Shown: positions 7,749 through 17,723, numbered from the stretch's first letter. The stretch is DNA of 64,000 nt from Candidatus Obscuribacterales bacterium (GCA_020050685.1 JAGVKG010000058.1:62001-126000), one strand, 5' to 3'. Made by a program: numbers and translations. Notes: a model not told the origin generated them from the letters alone.

Positions 7749-8669
7749 ATGGACTTAAAAGATTGGTTTGCTAGCAGACAAAAACGGCGTGACACCCTCG
7801 TAGTCAAGCAGCCCCTCACGACAGAAGAATACTGCGCTCTCTGGACATCTTGCTTCCAGTGCCGCGAACTAATTTACACACGGGATTTGCGTGCCAACAA
7901 CCACGTTTGCCCGAAATGCCAATTTCATTTTCGCATTGGCGCCAATCAAAGAATTGAACAATTATTGGACACTGACAGCTTTGTTGAAATTGACCGTGCA
8001 TTGACTTCCGCCGATCCTCTTGAATTCAAAGACACCGACACTTACGTGAATCGGCTGGCCGAAGCCAAGCGCAAATCCGGCTTAAACGAAGCAATCATTT
8101 GTGGTACAGGCACGATTGATGGCCAAAAATTAGCGCTTGCCGTCATGGAATTCGGTCACTTTGGTGGCTCAATGGGATCCGTAGTCGGTGAAAAGGTCAC
8201 ACGCACAGTTGAGCTTGCCTTGGAAGAGAAGCTTCCTGTAGTGATCATTTCTTCATCAGGTGGCGCCCGCATGCAAGAGGGCATTTTGAGTTTGATGCAA
8301 ATGGCCAAAACCAGTTCGGCATTGCAAGAATTGCACAAACAAGGTTTGCTCTACATTTCCATTTTGACTGAACCAACATTCGGTGGTGTGACAGCTTCAT
8401 TTGCTATGTTGGGCGACATCATCATTGCCGAGCCTGGCGCCCGTATCGGTTTTGCCGGACAGCGCGTCATTGAACAAACCATTCGCCAAAAACTGCCTGC
8501 CGATTTTCAAACTGCCGAATATTTGATGAAGCACGGACAAGTTGATTTGGTCGTGGAGCGCGGCAAGTTGCGCGATATGCTGGCAAAACTTTTGACCTCG
8601 CATTCGCCCAACAAAAATCAGACAAAACATCCAGTCGAGAATCAGAAAACAGCCTCCTCCAGACGCTAA
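7749..8669 (+). CDS. accD: acetyl-CoA carboxylase carboxyltransferase subunit beta
   Basis: AccD and AccA form the carboxyltransferase that moves CO2 from carboxybiotin to acetyl-CoA, giving malonyl-CoA for fatty-acid synthesis. The 306-residue protein begins MDLKDWF and has the four-Cys zinc ribbon typical of AccD (Cys35, Cys38, Cys54, Cys57). The crotonase-like fold follows with GHFGGSMGSVVGEK, SSSGGARMQEG and EPTFGGVTASFA. Length is normal. accA follows 44 bases later on the same strand. Confidence 0.97.
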   Translation: MDLKDWFASRQKRRDTLVVKQPLTTEEYCALWTSCFQCRELIYTRDLRANNHVCPKCQFHFRIGANQRIEQLLDTDSFVEIDRALTSADPLEFKDTDTYVNRLAEAKRKSGLNEAIICGTGTIDGQKLALAVMEFGHFGGSMGSVVGEKVTRTVELALEEKLPVVIISSSGGARMQEGILSLMQMAKTSSALQELHKQGLLYISILTEPTFGGVTASFAMLGDIIIAEPGARIGFAGQRVIEQTIRQKLPADFQTAEYLMKHGQVDLVVERGKLRDMLAKLLTSHSPNKNQTKHPVENQKTASSRR

Positions 8670-8713
8670 GTTCCAGTATCAATCCGAAACATCTATCACA
8701 AGTACGACTCACT

Positions 8714-9685
8714 ATGCCAGCACCAGAAAAAAAACCAGCGCCATTGGAATTCGAGGCACCACTCTTGGCCTTATCAGGGCAGATTGAAACCTTGGAAAAA
8801 CAACTTGCCGACAATCCCAATCCGGATCTGGATGAAGATGTGCGTCGTTTGAAAGAACAATACAATCATTTGCGCCAGACGCTTTATACGAATTTGCGTC
8901 CGCTTGATCATTTAGCGATTGCCCGCCACCCACAAAGACCATACTCACGCGATTATTTTGGCCGCTGGGATCCAAACTGGATTGAACTACATGGTGATCG
9001 TAAAGGTGCAGATGATCCAGCCATGGTTGGCGGATTAATGCAACTTGATGGAATGGATATCATGGTTGTCGGCACGCAAAAGGGCCGTGCCCTGCGCGAC
9101 AAGCAACAATGTAATTTCGGCATGCCACAACCGGAAGGTTATCGCAAGGCTCTCAGGCTATTCCGCCATGCAGACAAATTTGGTTTCCCGATTGTTACCC
9201 TAATCGATACACCTGGTGCTTATCCTGGCATGACGGCAGAAGAGCACAATCAATCGGAAGCAATTGCCTTGAATCTACGGGAAATGGCCGGACTGACTGT
9301 GCCTGTGATTTCCGTGATTACTGGTGAAGGTGGTTCAGGTGGTGCTTTGGCCATTGGTGTGGCCAATCGCATACTGATGCTTGAACATTCGGTTTATTCC
9401 GTGATTTCACCGGAAGGTTGTGCCTCTATTCTTTGGCGCTCGGCAGACAAAGTTTCTCAAGCCTGCCAGGCCATGAAAATGACAGCGCGCGAAATCAAAG
9501 CATTGAAAGTTTGTGATGAAGTTATTGGTGAACCACTTGGTGGTGCTCACCATAATTTTGATCTGGCAGCAGACAATTTGAAAAAAGCGCTTGCTCGCCA
9601 TCTCAAAGATCTCGTAAAACTTTCCAAAGAAGAAGTCCGGCAAGATCGCTACAACAAGTTCCGCCAAATTGGTGTGGTCGCCTAA
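8714..9685 (+). CDS. accA: acetyl-CoA carboxylase carboxyltransferase subunit alpha
   Basis: This is the partner of AccD. The 323-residue protein shows the alpha-subunit layout: an N-terminal helical region (IETLEKQLADNP), then RPYSRDYF and ELHGDRKGADDPAMVGG. These are followed by GMPQPEGYRKALRL, FPIVTLIDTPGAYPG, ITGEGGSGGALAIG and SVISPEGCASILW. The stop codon (9683-9685) is one base away from the stop of the convergent kinase gene, so the two transcripts must overlap or end inside each other. Confidence 0.97.
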   Translation: MPAPEKKPAPLEFEAPLLALSGQIETLEKQLADNPNPDLDEDVRRLKEQYNHLRQTLYTNLRPLDHLAIARHPQRPYSRDYFGRWDPNWIELHGDRKGADDPAMVGGLMQLDGMDIMVVGTQKGRALRDKQQCNFGMPQPEGYRKALRLFRHADKFGFPIVTLIDTPGAYPGMTAEEHNQSEAIALNLREMAGLTVPVISVITGEGGSGGALAIGVANRILMLEHSVYSVISPEGCASILWRSADKVSQACQAMKMTAREIKALKVCDEVIGEPLGGAHHNFDLAADNLKKALARHLKDLVKLSKEEVRQDRYNKFRQIGVVA

Positions 9686-9686
9686 T

Positions 9687-11288
9687 TTATTTTACTAGTG
9701 GCTTGATTCTTCGCCGCAAACTTTTGGCCCGATTGACTTGGCTGCCACCGGCAGAAACCTTGCCAAGCAAAGCATAGGCTTTATCGTAATGCTTGCTACT
9801 TATTTCTCGTTTTGCCAAACGCACATAAAGCCTGTCCAATTCATCCAAGTCGGCTTTGCTAGCACTGCCTCGAGCTCTTTTTTGTTCGAAAGCAGCAATT
9901 GCCTCGCCCCATTTGCCTTGATTGATCAATTTCTGCGTGTCAACAGCACCAATTCCCAAATCTTGTCTGGGCAGAAATTGCTGCCAGAATGATTTGTTTG
10001 GCAGGTCCAATTTCTTTTCCCTGATTGTATAAACGGCTAAGGCACCAATGATCAATATGGTGGCAATATATGGAAATGAGATTTGCAACAATGCCACAAG
10101 CCGAACCGAAAGTGGTGCCCGCCAAGCAGAAGAGCGTGCCTTCGGTGCAGCCTGAAATGATTGGCGCCATTCTTCTCTTTGCTTGACCTTTTCCGCTTGG
10201 TCTTTCACGTGTTCGGAAAATACTTTCGCAACATCTTCACTTGCCGCTGGTTGAGAGACAGTAGAAAAGACATTGGATGTGATTGTCGAAAGCGACAAAT
10301 TGGCAAAACTATTGTGTGCGCCACCACCAGGTTCGCTTGTTTCTTTCAAGGCTTGCTTAAGCTCAGAGGCAAATTCAGCCATATTCCGTTGTCTGAGATT
10401 AGGATCTTTGGCTAACGCCTTGGCCACCAATTTTTCTAGGCGGGGCGAATAGCCAATTTCCGAATTAACGGAAGCAAGCGATGGTGCTGGTTGCGTTAAG
10501 TGCAAACTCATTAGTCCTTGCAAATTACTGGAAAGAAATGGTGCTCTACCTGTCAACGCTTCAAAGAGAGTCACACCGAGCGAATAAATATCCGAATGAT
10601 GATCAACTGCGCGTCCTTCAAAACGTTCAGGGCTCATGTAAGTTGGCGAGCCGCAAATTGTACCCGGCTTAGTCAAATTGGTTAGCGTTTCAGAATTGAT
10701 CTCGACAATTTTGGCAATACCGAAGTCAACCACTTGGACAAAGCGTTTGTCTTGCCCTCGCTCAGTCAAAACAATATTTTCCGGTTTCACATCTCGGTGA
10801 ATCACACCTTGGCGGTGAGCTTCTTCCAGAGCGTCACAGACTTGACGAAAAATTGGCTCAGCCTCAGCAAGGCCCATGAATCGTCTTTCCTTAATCAGCT
10901 TGGTTAGCGTCACACCGCGTAAGAAATCCATGACGATATAAGGCTGACCACCGGGAATCACACCATAATCAAACACCGAAACAATGTGCGGATGATTGAG
11001 CCGGCTGGCTGCCTTTGCTTCCTGATGAAAGCGCTTCAATGCGTCCTTATCGGCCACATGGAAGCTATGCATGACCTTAACCGCGACCTTTCGTCCGATA
11101 AACTCTTGAGTGGCGCGATAAACGACACCCATTGCCCCTTTGCCGACTACTTCCTCGACCCGATAACGCCCCTCGAGGACTTGTCCAATCAAGGGATCTT
11201 GGCCAACCAAAACCAGGCGCGTGCCGTCTTTTGGACAAAGCACCTCCTCATCGCCAAATTCTGCATTGCATCGAAAACAAAGTTTCAT
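9687..11288 (-). CDS. transmembrane Ser/Thr protein kinase with N-terminal zinc-ribbon motif
   Basis: An N-terminal CxxC...CPKDG ribbon half (Cys4, Cys7, Cys18) precedes a full Hanks-type kinase domain. It has the Gly-rich loop GKGAMGVVY at about 50-58, catalytic Lys71 (VAVK), HRD at 164-166, DFG at 188-190 and SPTYMSPER in the activation segment. All catalytic residues are present. A linker leads to one membrane segment (IATILIIGALAVYTI) and a C-terminal helical, TPR-like tail of about 100 residues. I chose ATG 11288 over a TTG at 11315 because GAGG lies about eight bases upstream and the protein then starts directly with the ribbon. The substrate is unknown; the gene is divergent from an MFS transporter. 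Confidence 0.93.
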   Translation of the reverse strand: MKLCFRCNAEFGDEEVLCPKDGTRLVLVGQDPLIGQVLEGRYRVEEVVGKGAMGVVYRATQEFIGRKVAVKVMHSFHVADKDALKRFHQEAKAASRLNHPHIVSVFDYGVIPGGQPYIVMDFLRGVTLTKLIKERRFMGLAEAEPIFRQVCDALEEAHRQGVIHRDVKPENIVLTERGQDKRFVQVVDFGIAKIVEINSETLTNLTKPGTICGSPTYMSPERFEGRAVDHHSDIYSLGVTLFEALTGRAPFLSSNLQGLMSLHLTQPAPSLASVNSEIGYSPRLEKLVAKALAKDPNLRQRNMAEFASELKQALKETSEPGGGAHNSFANLSLSTITSNVFSTVSQPAASEDVAKVFSEHVKDQAEKVKQREEWRQSFQAAPKARSSAWRAPLSVRLVALLQISFPYIATILIIGALAVYTIREKKLDLPNKSFWQQFLPRQDLGIGAVDTQKLINQGKWGEAIAAFEQKRARGSASKADLDELDRLYVRLAKREISSKHYDKAYALLGKVSAGGSQVNRAKSLRRRIKPLVK

Positions 11289-11514
11289 CGCTGTCCTCGA
11301 CAATTTCTTTCCCAAAATTTTCCTTATTCAAAACAACTAATACAGTCCTCAATGCCAGGCAAAATCCGCCTCCGCCGCGACAATGCCCCACAGGCATTGG
11401 CTTAGGCGGGCTAAAATCAATTTCTATTTCAAATTGATCCTTAAGTAAGCCTTATCAGACTAATAGAGGCCTAATACTAAAATACACAGATAAAGTTGAA
11501 AGGAAGCTCAGACC

Positions 11515-12801
11515 ATGAAGGAAAAGTCATCTCAATCAAACGGGTCCGCCCAAGCCGAGACGGCCAACGGCAAGTCAAGCAAAATGCCGCTTTTGCTTAT
11601 CTTCCTCACCGTCTTTATCGATTTAGTCGGCTTCGGTGTGATCATTCCCTTGTTGCCGACTTATGCGGAAAAGTTTGGTGCCAATGCACTGGAAATTGGT
11701 TTCTTGCTGATGAGCTATTCTTTGGCACAATTTTTCTTCACTCCCTTTTGGGGCAGACTGTCGGACAATGTCGGCCGCAAACCAATTTTGTTAACCTCAC
11801 TTGCCGCATCGACAATTGGTTATGTGATGTGGGGCTTTTCCGGATCGCTTCTGATGCTCTTTGCCTCGCGCATTGTTGCCGGTCTGGGCAATGCCAACAT
11901 TGCCGTGGCTCAAGCTTACATCTCCGACATCACCACTGAACAAAACCGCGCCAAAGGCATGGGTTTAGTTGGTGCAGCATTCGGTTTGGGCTTTGTCCTT
12001 GGACCTGCTATTGGCGGTGCGCTTAGTTCTTTTGGTTTGCAATTTGCTGGTTTTATTGCCGCATTCTTCTCTTTGCTTGATTTGGTTCTAACATTTTTCT
12101 TCCTGCCCGAGCCGAAAGAACGCAGCCGTGCCGGTCACGAACGCTTTAAGTTAGATCTCGGATTTTACACTCGTAATCTCACAGCCAAAAATTTGCGGGT
12201 GGCGCTAGCCATCTTTTTGATTTCCACATTTGCCTTTGCCAACATGGAAGCCACGCTTGTGCTTTTGACCGAAAAACGTTTTGGTTATAGCGCTCAGCAA
12301 AATGGTTGGATGTTTGCCTTCATTGGTCTTGTTATGGTCATTATGCAAGGCGGCCTGATTGGCAGACTATCCCAAAAATTCGGCGAGAAAAAACTGGTGA
12401 TTGCCGGATCGTTTATTGCTGGCTGCGGACTACTTGCTACTGCCTATGCCTCAAACCAAGCTTTGCTTTACTTTGCTTGCGCCTTGTTAGCAATTGGCTC
12501 GGGCATGTACACACCATCGAACCAAAGCGTAATTTCCAAGTTGTCTAACAAGGAAGAGGTTGGTGGTGTCTTGGGCATCGGCCAATCACTTTCCACATTA
12601 GGGCGAATCTTAGGACCAGTGGCCGGTGGTGCCGCGTTTGAATATATCGGCATGGAAAGCCCATATTTCATTGGTGCTGGCGTGATGGCATTTGCTGTTG
12701 GCCTAGCACTTCTTTTGCCAACCATTCCGGAAACAGCCAGCCAAGCCAAGCTCAATTCCGATGCTAAGGCCGCCGATCCCAAAACCGTCGAGATTTGCTA
12801 A
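11515..12801 (+). CDS. MFS transporter, TetA-like drug/proton antiporter family
   Basis: The 428-residue protein has about 12 hydrophobic segments after a polar N-terminal tail of roughly 22 residues. Motif A (GRLSDNVGRKP) follows helix 2, and GFGVIIPLLP in helix 1 is typical of the Tet(A)/multidrug branch. A loop with EPKERSRAGHERF separates the two halves. It probably exports a small molecule in exchange for protons; the substrate cannot be called. The ATG at 11515 has AAGGAA about nine bases upstream. The gene is divergent from the kinase. A short ATACC/GGTAT hairpin with eight Ts (about 12801-12829) follows the stop and may terminate it. Confidence 0.92.
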   Translation: MKEKSSQSNGSAQAETANGKSSKMPLLLIFLTVFIDLVGFGVIIPLLPTYAEKFGANALEIGFLLMSYSLAQFFFTPFWGRLSDNVGRKPILLTSLAASTIGYVMWGFSGSLLMLFASRIVAGLGNANIAVAQAYISDITTEQNRAKGMGLVGAAFGLGFVLGPAIGGALSSFGLQFAGFIAAFFSLLDLVLTFFFLPEPKERSRAGHERFKLDLGFYTRNLTAKNLRVALAIFLISTFAFANMEATLVLLTEKRFGYSAQQNGWMFAFIGLVMVIMQGGLIGRLSQKFGEKKLVIAGSFIAGCGLLATAYASNQALLYFACALLAIGSGMYTPSNQSVISKLSNKEEVGGVLGIGQSLSTLGRILGPVAGGAAFEYIGMESPYFIGAGVMAFAVGLALLLPTIPETASQAKLNSDAKAADPKTVEIC

Positions 12802-12853
12802 TACCGCATTTGGTATCACAGTTTTTTTTGCGATTAAATTGCGGTAGCTTGAA

Positions 12854-15800
12854 TTAGCTGCTCCATCTAAACATGCGCTGACAACCATAGTCGTCAATCG
12901 TATAGAACACCAGCTGCAAGTAGACCATCCACCTTTCTAGTTGCACTCTGGTACCCCAGACCCTTGCTGCTGCACCAGTCCTACTAGTATCAGTAATCTC
13001 CGCATCTTGTGCCAGACCACCGGTATTGGTAATTAGCTTATAAGCATTCCACCATTCCAAGGCTTTCTCCCTTGTCTTGGGTATTTGATCGACTGTGGTC
13101 AAATCCAATTCGTTGGCAATCTGTTGCACTGAGTCCGTGCCGGCAGCGGTATTTTGTCCGGCATTTCCCATTTGAATGGCAGTCCACCATTCTTCAAAGT
13201 CTGTATAAAAATGCATGAGGTATTCCGGTCTACCGACATTTTCCGATCCTAGATAATAGGAGATATCGTTATTTGAATTGACAGAAGGCGTGACCATCTT
13301 CAATGCATAAACAGTGTCGCCTTTGCCGTCTTTATATTCGGCAGATCCTTTGGCAGTACCACCAGAGTGTACATAAGTCCAGTTCTGTTTCAAATTTGGA
13401 TCGGGGCAAACCGGTGCCGGGCAGCGAATAGTCCATTCGCTAATTAACGGATAGCCTTGCGACTCGGCAGCAAATGCCGCCGGCATAAAATCGTTATTTC
13501 GATCACTTGATGCCGATGCCAGCTTTGCCGTACCGCTATAGCCTTGTTGATGTGAGTCGCCATAGAAGGCACCAACGTCATTAGCACCATTCAAGCGTGC
13601 CACACAATTCCAGTCCATGTAGCTGTTCTGTACACTCTTAATTGGCGTTAGCTTAGCGGCAGTATTTTGGTATTCATATTGGTCTTCCAAAATATTTTCG
13701 CCATATGCTTCCAATCCCAAATTGGTAACCTTGATTTTCTCTCCCACGGCGACAAACATGAAGCGTTGCGTTACTTCATTTAGATTGAAGGCCGCTTGAG
13801 CCATGACGGGTGGCAAGAAAGGATCGCGACCGGTGTTTGTGTTTGACGAAGCAACATTGGTGCGTGTATAGACAGACATTTGGCTTTGGCCATTTTTTAA
13901 AGGTTGAGCCCAATCATTTCCGGAAGCAGGAGCCGATTGACCCATGTTGATCTTGCCTTCTTCGTTGAAGTCCGCCTCCGTCGGTACTCTCGTCGGTGGA
14001 GAGAATTGTCCGTTCACAATTTGGAATTGATGGCTGCCGGTCTTAGTTACACCGGTTACCGACAGAGCCTTAAGATCGTTGAGCATTCCGGCAGCAACAT
14101 CCATAACATGCACAGCGTTTACCAGCGTGTTCATGGATCTTTCTGCTTTCTTCATTGCCTTATCGCGCTTACTTGCTTGATTGTTAATCTCAGAGCGCAA
14201 TTGATCAATACTTTCATTACCGGAAATGCCTATTTGTTGTTTGCTGGCAGATCCTCCTTCTCCCTGACCAGAACCTTCTTCTTGTTGATTAACCGGCTTG
14301 CCCTTTTTCTTATGCTGAGCAGCAAGAGCCTCATCTTGATCTTCTTCATTGCTGAGCGAACCACCTTTGCGTTTTATTTCCGTACGCAAGGCTGAAATGC
14401 TGTCGTTTGCATCACGAGCCTCCGCAACTTTGCCCTTAGCTACCTTTTGAGCAATTTTGGCCGTGTCAGACGCCACCACATTCATCTTGTATATTTCACT
14501 TTGGAAATCGAGCAAAGTTTGCATTGGCTGCCCATTTGTCGTCAGGGCATTACCATCTTGCCCAATTGAAACCAACATTGTCCTTTCCGAAAGTGTTGGT
14601 GCTGCTGGAACATAGCCAAAGACATTAGCAATTTGTCTGCGGTAAGCATTTGGATCTTCCATAAAGCGACGTTGATCTCTTGGATCACCAATGCCATCAG
14701 CTGGAACATTGACGATGCCAAAAGTTACAGGCAAGTGTTCACCTTGTTTAGCATATGCCGGAACAAAGAAATCCGGATTCTCCCTCAAGGCAAAAGCAAA
14801 TTTGTCCTGCCCACCAGTATATGCCGAATTACCAGCGATTTGCGAAAGAGGCGTGCTTAATGCTGCCACCACTTCTTGCGGGCACGGGCGCAAAGCCATA
14901 TTGCGCAACCAATCATATACACAGATAGAAAGCACCACACTTGGATCGTCAGCTAGCCGTCCGCGCAAATTTTTCGGCTGCATTCTCGCATTGGCACTCG
15001 TTGGTACAGCACCACCTTTGGCCCGCAGATAACCGCCCAAAGATTTATTGTTCCATCCTGTGTATGGACTCGGCGAGCCTAAGGACGTCACACTGGAAAT
15101 ATCATTTAGTTTGGTGTTCGTTGTCTTACCTTGATTGGCAAATGTGTTTTTGAAGTCAATTTGAGAATTATTCATGATGCTTTGCACGGAGGTAAAGTCA
15201 ACTCCATTGCCGGATGCCGGAATAGTTTGGGGAAATCCAAGCACCAAAGACCCTGAAGGGTTAAAATTTGAAGCCGGTCTGCCACCCACCTCTGCATGAG
15301 AAGAAATTGTAATGGAATCTCGTTTAGGTTTAGATCCACCCTTTGTCGTGCCAGTTGTCTGCTTCTGTGCTTCTCGTGTTGTCACCTGTACAGCCGCGGG
15401 CACCACATAATCAGGCAAGCCGGAATCCGCTAAAGCAACAAATGATCCAGAATCGACAATCTTGGCAGAATCGGCAATCGAAGCAAATACAAATTGCAGC
15501 TTTTCACCAGCCACTTTTGTATCTATAAAAGTATAGGCAGGATAATATGCGCCACTAACTTTGTTTTCGCCCACCGCACCACAAGGTGTAGGTGTGCTAG
15601 TTTGCGCATAACCCGGCTTAATCGTCCCGAGCGTAACTTTCACTTCGTCCAAGCGTTCAGTAGTTCCATTAAGACGTACGTTGGCATCATAAGCCTCGCT
15701 TGCCGAATTATTCAGATTAATAAGGTTGCCGGATTTATCCTTGGCACCAGCACCATCAACTGCCGCGCTAATAGCTAGGCGCAATTTCAATGAGTCTTGT

Positions 15801-16228
15801 CTAGCGCGCACCAGATCTTCTGCAGCCAGCACTGCCATGGTTTTGTTCTTCAACAAATCGGCAACGATGGCATCTAAACGGATAGTCGCCATAATTGTAT
15901 TGATGCTGCGTACTGCCCTTTTATTAGGATCGTTGCCGACACCAGCATCATCCATCAAGCCAACCGTACCAAAATTTGTTCCATCACTTGAGCTGACAAC
16001 AATGCGGCTCATGTCGCGCGCCACTTGTAGCGCGGATGCATCAATAGCCGTTTGTGCTTCCCGATGTAAAACAAACCATTTGGAATACATAATCCCAAAG
16101 GCCGCTAAGAGAACCAGCACAACCACGACTGCCACTACTAAAAGGAATGTGTTTCCTTTTGTAATTCGCAAATTTTTCTGAGCCTGAGTTGAGCAAGCAA
16201 GCTTGCCGGAAAGTGGTCTTGCGCGCAT
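12854..16228 (-). CDS. large TadG-like pilus-assembly-type protein, 1124 aa
   Basis: The N-terminus is a TadE/TadG-type segment: KGNTFLLVVAVVVVLVLLAA forms the single membrane helix (about residues 24-48). It is followed by a polar helix with REAQTAIDASALQVARDMSR, very like the N-terminal domain of Flp-pilus TadG proteins. The remaining ~1,050 residues are exported and not recognisable. They include a charged coiled-coil stretch in the middle (around RKGGSLSNEEDQDEALAAQH) with a Gly/Ser/Gln-rich linker, and a Trp/Tyr-rich C-terminal part. I chose ATG 16228 because GAGGAA lies about six bases upstream; an upstream start at 16291 adds 21 residues. No tadA, tadB, tadC or cpa genes are next to it. 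Confidence 0.75.
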   Translation of the reverse strand: MRARPLSGKLACSTQAQKNLRITKGNTFLLVVAVVVVLVLLAAFGIMYSKWFVLHREAQTAIDASALQVARDMSRIVVSSSDGTNFGTVGLMDDAGVGNDPNKRAVRSINTIMATIRLDAIVADLLKNKTMAVLAAEDLVRARQDSLKLRLAISAAVDGAGAKDKSGNLINLNNSASEAYDANVRLNGTTERLDEVKVTLGTIKPGYAQTSTPTPCGAVGENKVSGAYYPAYTFIDTKVAGEKLQFVFASIADSAKIVDSGSFVALADSGLPDYVVPAAVQVTTREAQKQTTGTTKGGSKPKRDSITISSHAEVGGRPASNFNPSGSLVLGFPQTIPASGNGVDFTSVQSIMNNSQIDFKNTFANQGKTTNTKLNDISSVTSLGSPSPYTGWNNKSLGGYLRAKGGAVPTSANARMQPKNLRGRLADDPSVVLSICVYDWLRNMALRPCPQEVVAALSTPLSQIAGNSAYTGGQDKFAFALRENPDFFVPAYAKQGEHLPVTFGIVNVPADGIGDPRDQRRFMEDPNAYRRQIANVFGYVPAAPTLSERTMLVSIGQDGNALTTNGQPMQTLLDFQSEIYKMNVVASDTAKIAQKVAKGKVAEARDANDSISALRTEIKRKGGSLSNEEDQDEALAAQHKKKGKPVNQQEEGSGQGEGGSASKQQIGISGNESIDQLRSEINNQASKRDKAMKKAERSMNTLVNAVHVMDVAAGMLNDLKALSVTGVTKTGSHQFQIVNGQFSPPTRVPTEADFNEEGKINMGQSAPASGNDWAQPLKNGQSQMSVYTRTNVASSNTNTGRDPFLPPVMAQAAFNLNEVTQRFMFVAVGEKIKVTNLGLEAYGENILEDQYEYQNTAAKLTPIKSVQNSYMDWNCVARLNGANDVGAFYGDSHQQGYSGTAKLASASSDRNNDFMPAAFAAESQGYPLISEWTIRCPAPVCPDPNLKQNWTYVHSGGTAKGSAEYKDGKGDTVYALKMVTPSVNSNNDISYYLGSENVGRPEYLMHFYTDFEEWWTAIQMGNAGQNTAAGTDSVQQIANELDLTTVDQIPKTREKALEWWNAYKLITNTGGLAQDAEITDTSRTGAAARVWGTRVQLERWMVYLQLVFYTIDDYGCQRMFRWSS

Positions 16229-16912
16229 GGAGAGTTCCTCGCAAAAAGCAGCAAGAAGGCCGGGCAACAAACCGCCGCCTCCTACGTACATCGCTATATA
16301 CAGATGGTAACCTCAGACAATATTAACACAGTCTCATACAGCAGTCAAGACCGCACCTGTCCAGACGCCCGATTAGCCGAACACTATGATTGACAAGCCT
16401 TTCGAGGTTTCCACCCGCGAATCGCCAGTATATTTTAGGTAACGGGCGGAGAATTTAATCAAAACATTTCCACTGACACCATATTTAGTATCACTGTATC
16501 TGCCAGGTATCGCCCAAGACCCGGACACCGACTACTTCCAGCTCCCGTACCCTTTTCTATACAGGGTCACGTCGCCAGGCAAGCGATTGGGCGTATCTTT
16601 CAACGTACAGACAATGCCGCCTGGTTTTCAAGCCAAAGTCAAACAGCCACAAGCACCGTGCCGGCTTGGTTTCCGCCAAGGCCCACCATCCTTCTTGTCC
16701 GGAAAAGCGATTTAAATCAAGCCTCGCGGGTATATGAGAAATAGCAACGGTTTTATACGTTGTCAGGAGAAAAGTGATTAAATTATGACTTGTATTTAAT
16801 GAAATCCATGCTATATTTTTCCAACTTGCAGAAAACTAGTTCTCTTTTCTCCGAATAATCTCGGGCACTTTTGCCCCCTCAAGACTAGGCAAGACACAAC
16901 GGTAATAGCCAG
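16229..16912. other. 684-base stretch without a recognised gene
   Basis: No ORF with a convincing start or composition was found on either strand. The stretch lies upstream of the TadG-like gene (minus strand) and of a small ORF (plus strand), so it should hold promoters for both. It is relatively GC-rich up to about 16740 and AT-rich after that. A structured leader or non-coding RNA for the TadG-like gene is possible but I recognise no known family in it. Confidence 0.4.
16790..16817 (+). promoter_or_regulatory. candidate promoter upstream of small ORF
   Basis: TTGTAT at 16790-16795 and TATATT at 16812-16817 are 16 bases apart in an AT-rich stretch, about 95 bases before the 45-codon ORF. 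Seen by eye only. Confidence 0.3.
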
Positions 16913-17050
16913 ATGGCGAGAGCAGACATGCAATCCAGCAACAAGACCAATCAAAAAGACGTGCAAAAGCGCTATCAGCACGAGCTGAAGAACTATCAAA
17001 AGCAAATTGAGAAAACCAAAAAGCTTTTAGGCAAGCGCAAGATAGCCTAG
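16913..17050 (+). CDS. small Lys/Gln-rich helical protein, 45 aa, unknown
   Basis: The ORF runs from an ATG to a TAG and encodes 45 residues starting MARADMQSSNKTNQK. The second half (KRYQHELKNYQKQIEKTKKL) has the spacing of an amphipathic or coiled-coil helix and is strongly basic. The composition is protein-like and unlike the flanking non-coding DNA, but no strong ribosome site is present. No family recognised. A longer opposite-strand frame covers the same DNA (17135-16836) but is rich in Cys, Trp and Ser and I judge it a shadow. Confidence 0.4.
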   Translation: MARADMQSSNKTNQKDVQKRYQHELKNYQKQIEKTKKLLGKRKIA

Positions 17051-17215
17051 GACTCGATTTCCTAGCAACTAGATTTAGCAAAATTGGCTCAGACTGCCGC
17101 GCTTGGTCTTCCAGCGGCAAGATTAAATTTTCCATATTTTATCTTTGAGATGAGTGTTGTCGCCTTTTGCCGGGTATTTAGGAAATAGCGGCTTTTTACG
17201 GGCAAATGAACCTGC

Positions 17216-17674
17216 ATGTTTCATCCATCGTCTCAACACGTGCCATTCCGACAGCAAGTGATATCACTTGTTCAGAATTATCCATGCCCCCGCTGCACAC
17301 CGGGCATCATGGAGCCGTTTGGTTTAACGGAAACGTTCAGGTGTAATTCTTGTACGCGCACCTATGTACCACTAAAGGGTGGACGCTTCCTTTACCCAGC
17401 CAAAAATCTGGGCTTTCGCATCGCACCAACCTACTGGTGGGACGGCTGCCGCTGGCATTTTGCCGGCACCACCGCCACCAACAAACAATTACTAACCATC
17501 GTCTTAATTAGCCTTATGCCGGTCATCGCCCTCAACTTACTGATTAGCTTTGATTTGTGGGCGCAGCGGCCTATCTGGTTCAATCCTATATTGGCCAGCC
17601 CAATCATTGGCTTGATTAGCTTGCAACTTTCATTTCTTTCTTGCTGGGATTTTGATTTCCTCGGCAATGGCTGA
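17216..17674 (+). CDS. zinc-ribbon protein with two membrane segments, unknown function
   Basis: Two CxxC pairs (Cys24/Cys27 in CPRC and Cys43/Cys46 in CNSC) form a likely zinc ribbon. They are followed by a Trp-rich stretch (PTYWWDGCRWHF) and two hydrophobic helices (about residues 93-112 and 125-143). The 152-residue protein is therefore probably membrane-bound with a cytoplasmic ribbon. I do not know a function. It sits 49 bases upstream of rsmH on the same strand and could be the first gene of that operon. Confidence 0.75.
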   Translation: MFHPSSQHVPFRQQVISLVQNYPCPRCTPGIMEPFGLTETFRCNSCTRTYVPLKGGRFLYPAKNLGFRIAPTYWWDGCRWHFAGTTATNKQLLTIVLISLMPVIALNLLISFDLWAQRPIWFNPILASPIIGLISLQLSFLSCWDFDFLGNG

Positions 17675-17723
17675 ATTTTTACTTTAGGTTGGCACAACTT
17701 GCGCAATCCGTTATTCTGAGTGA

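Noticed and set aside
16836-17135. 99-codon minus-strand frame between the TadG-like and zinc-ribbon genes
   Set aside because: Cys/Trp/Ser-rich composition without a family match; the plus-strand 45-codon ORF over the same DNA has a more protein-like composition.
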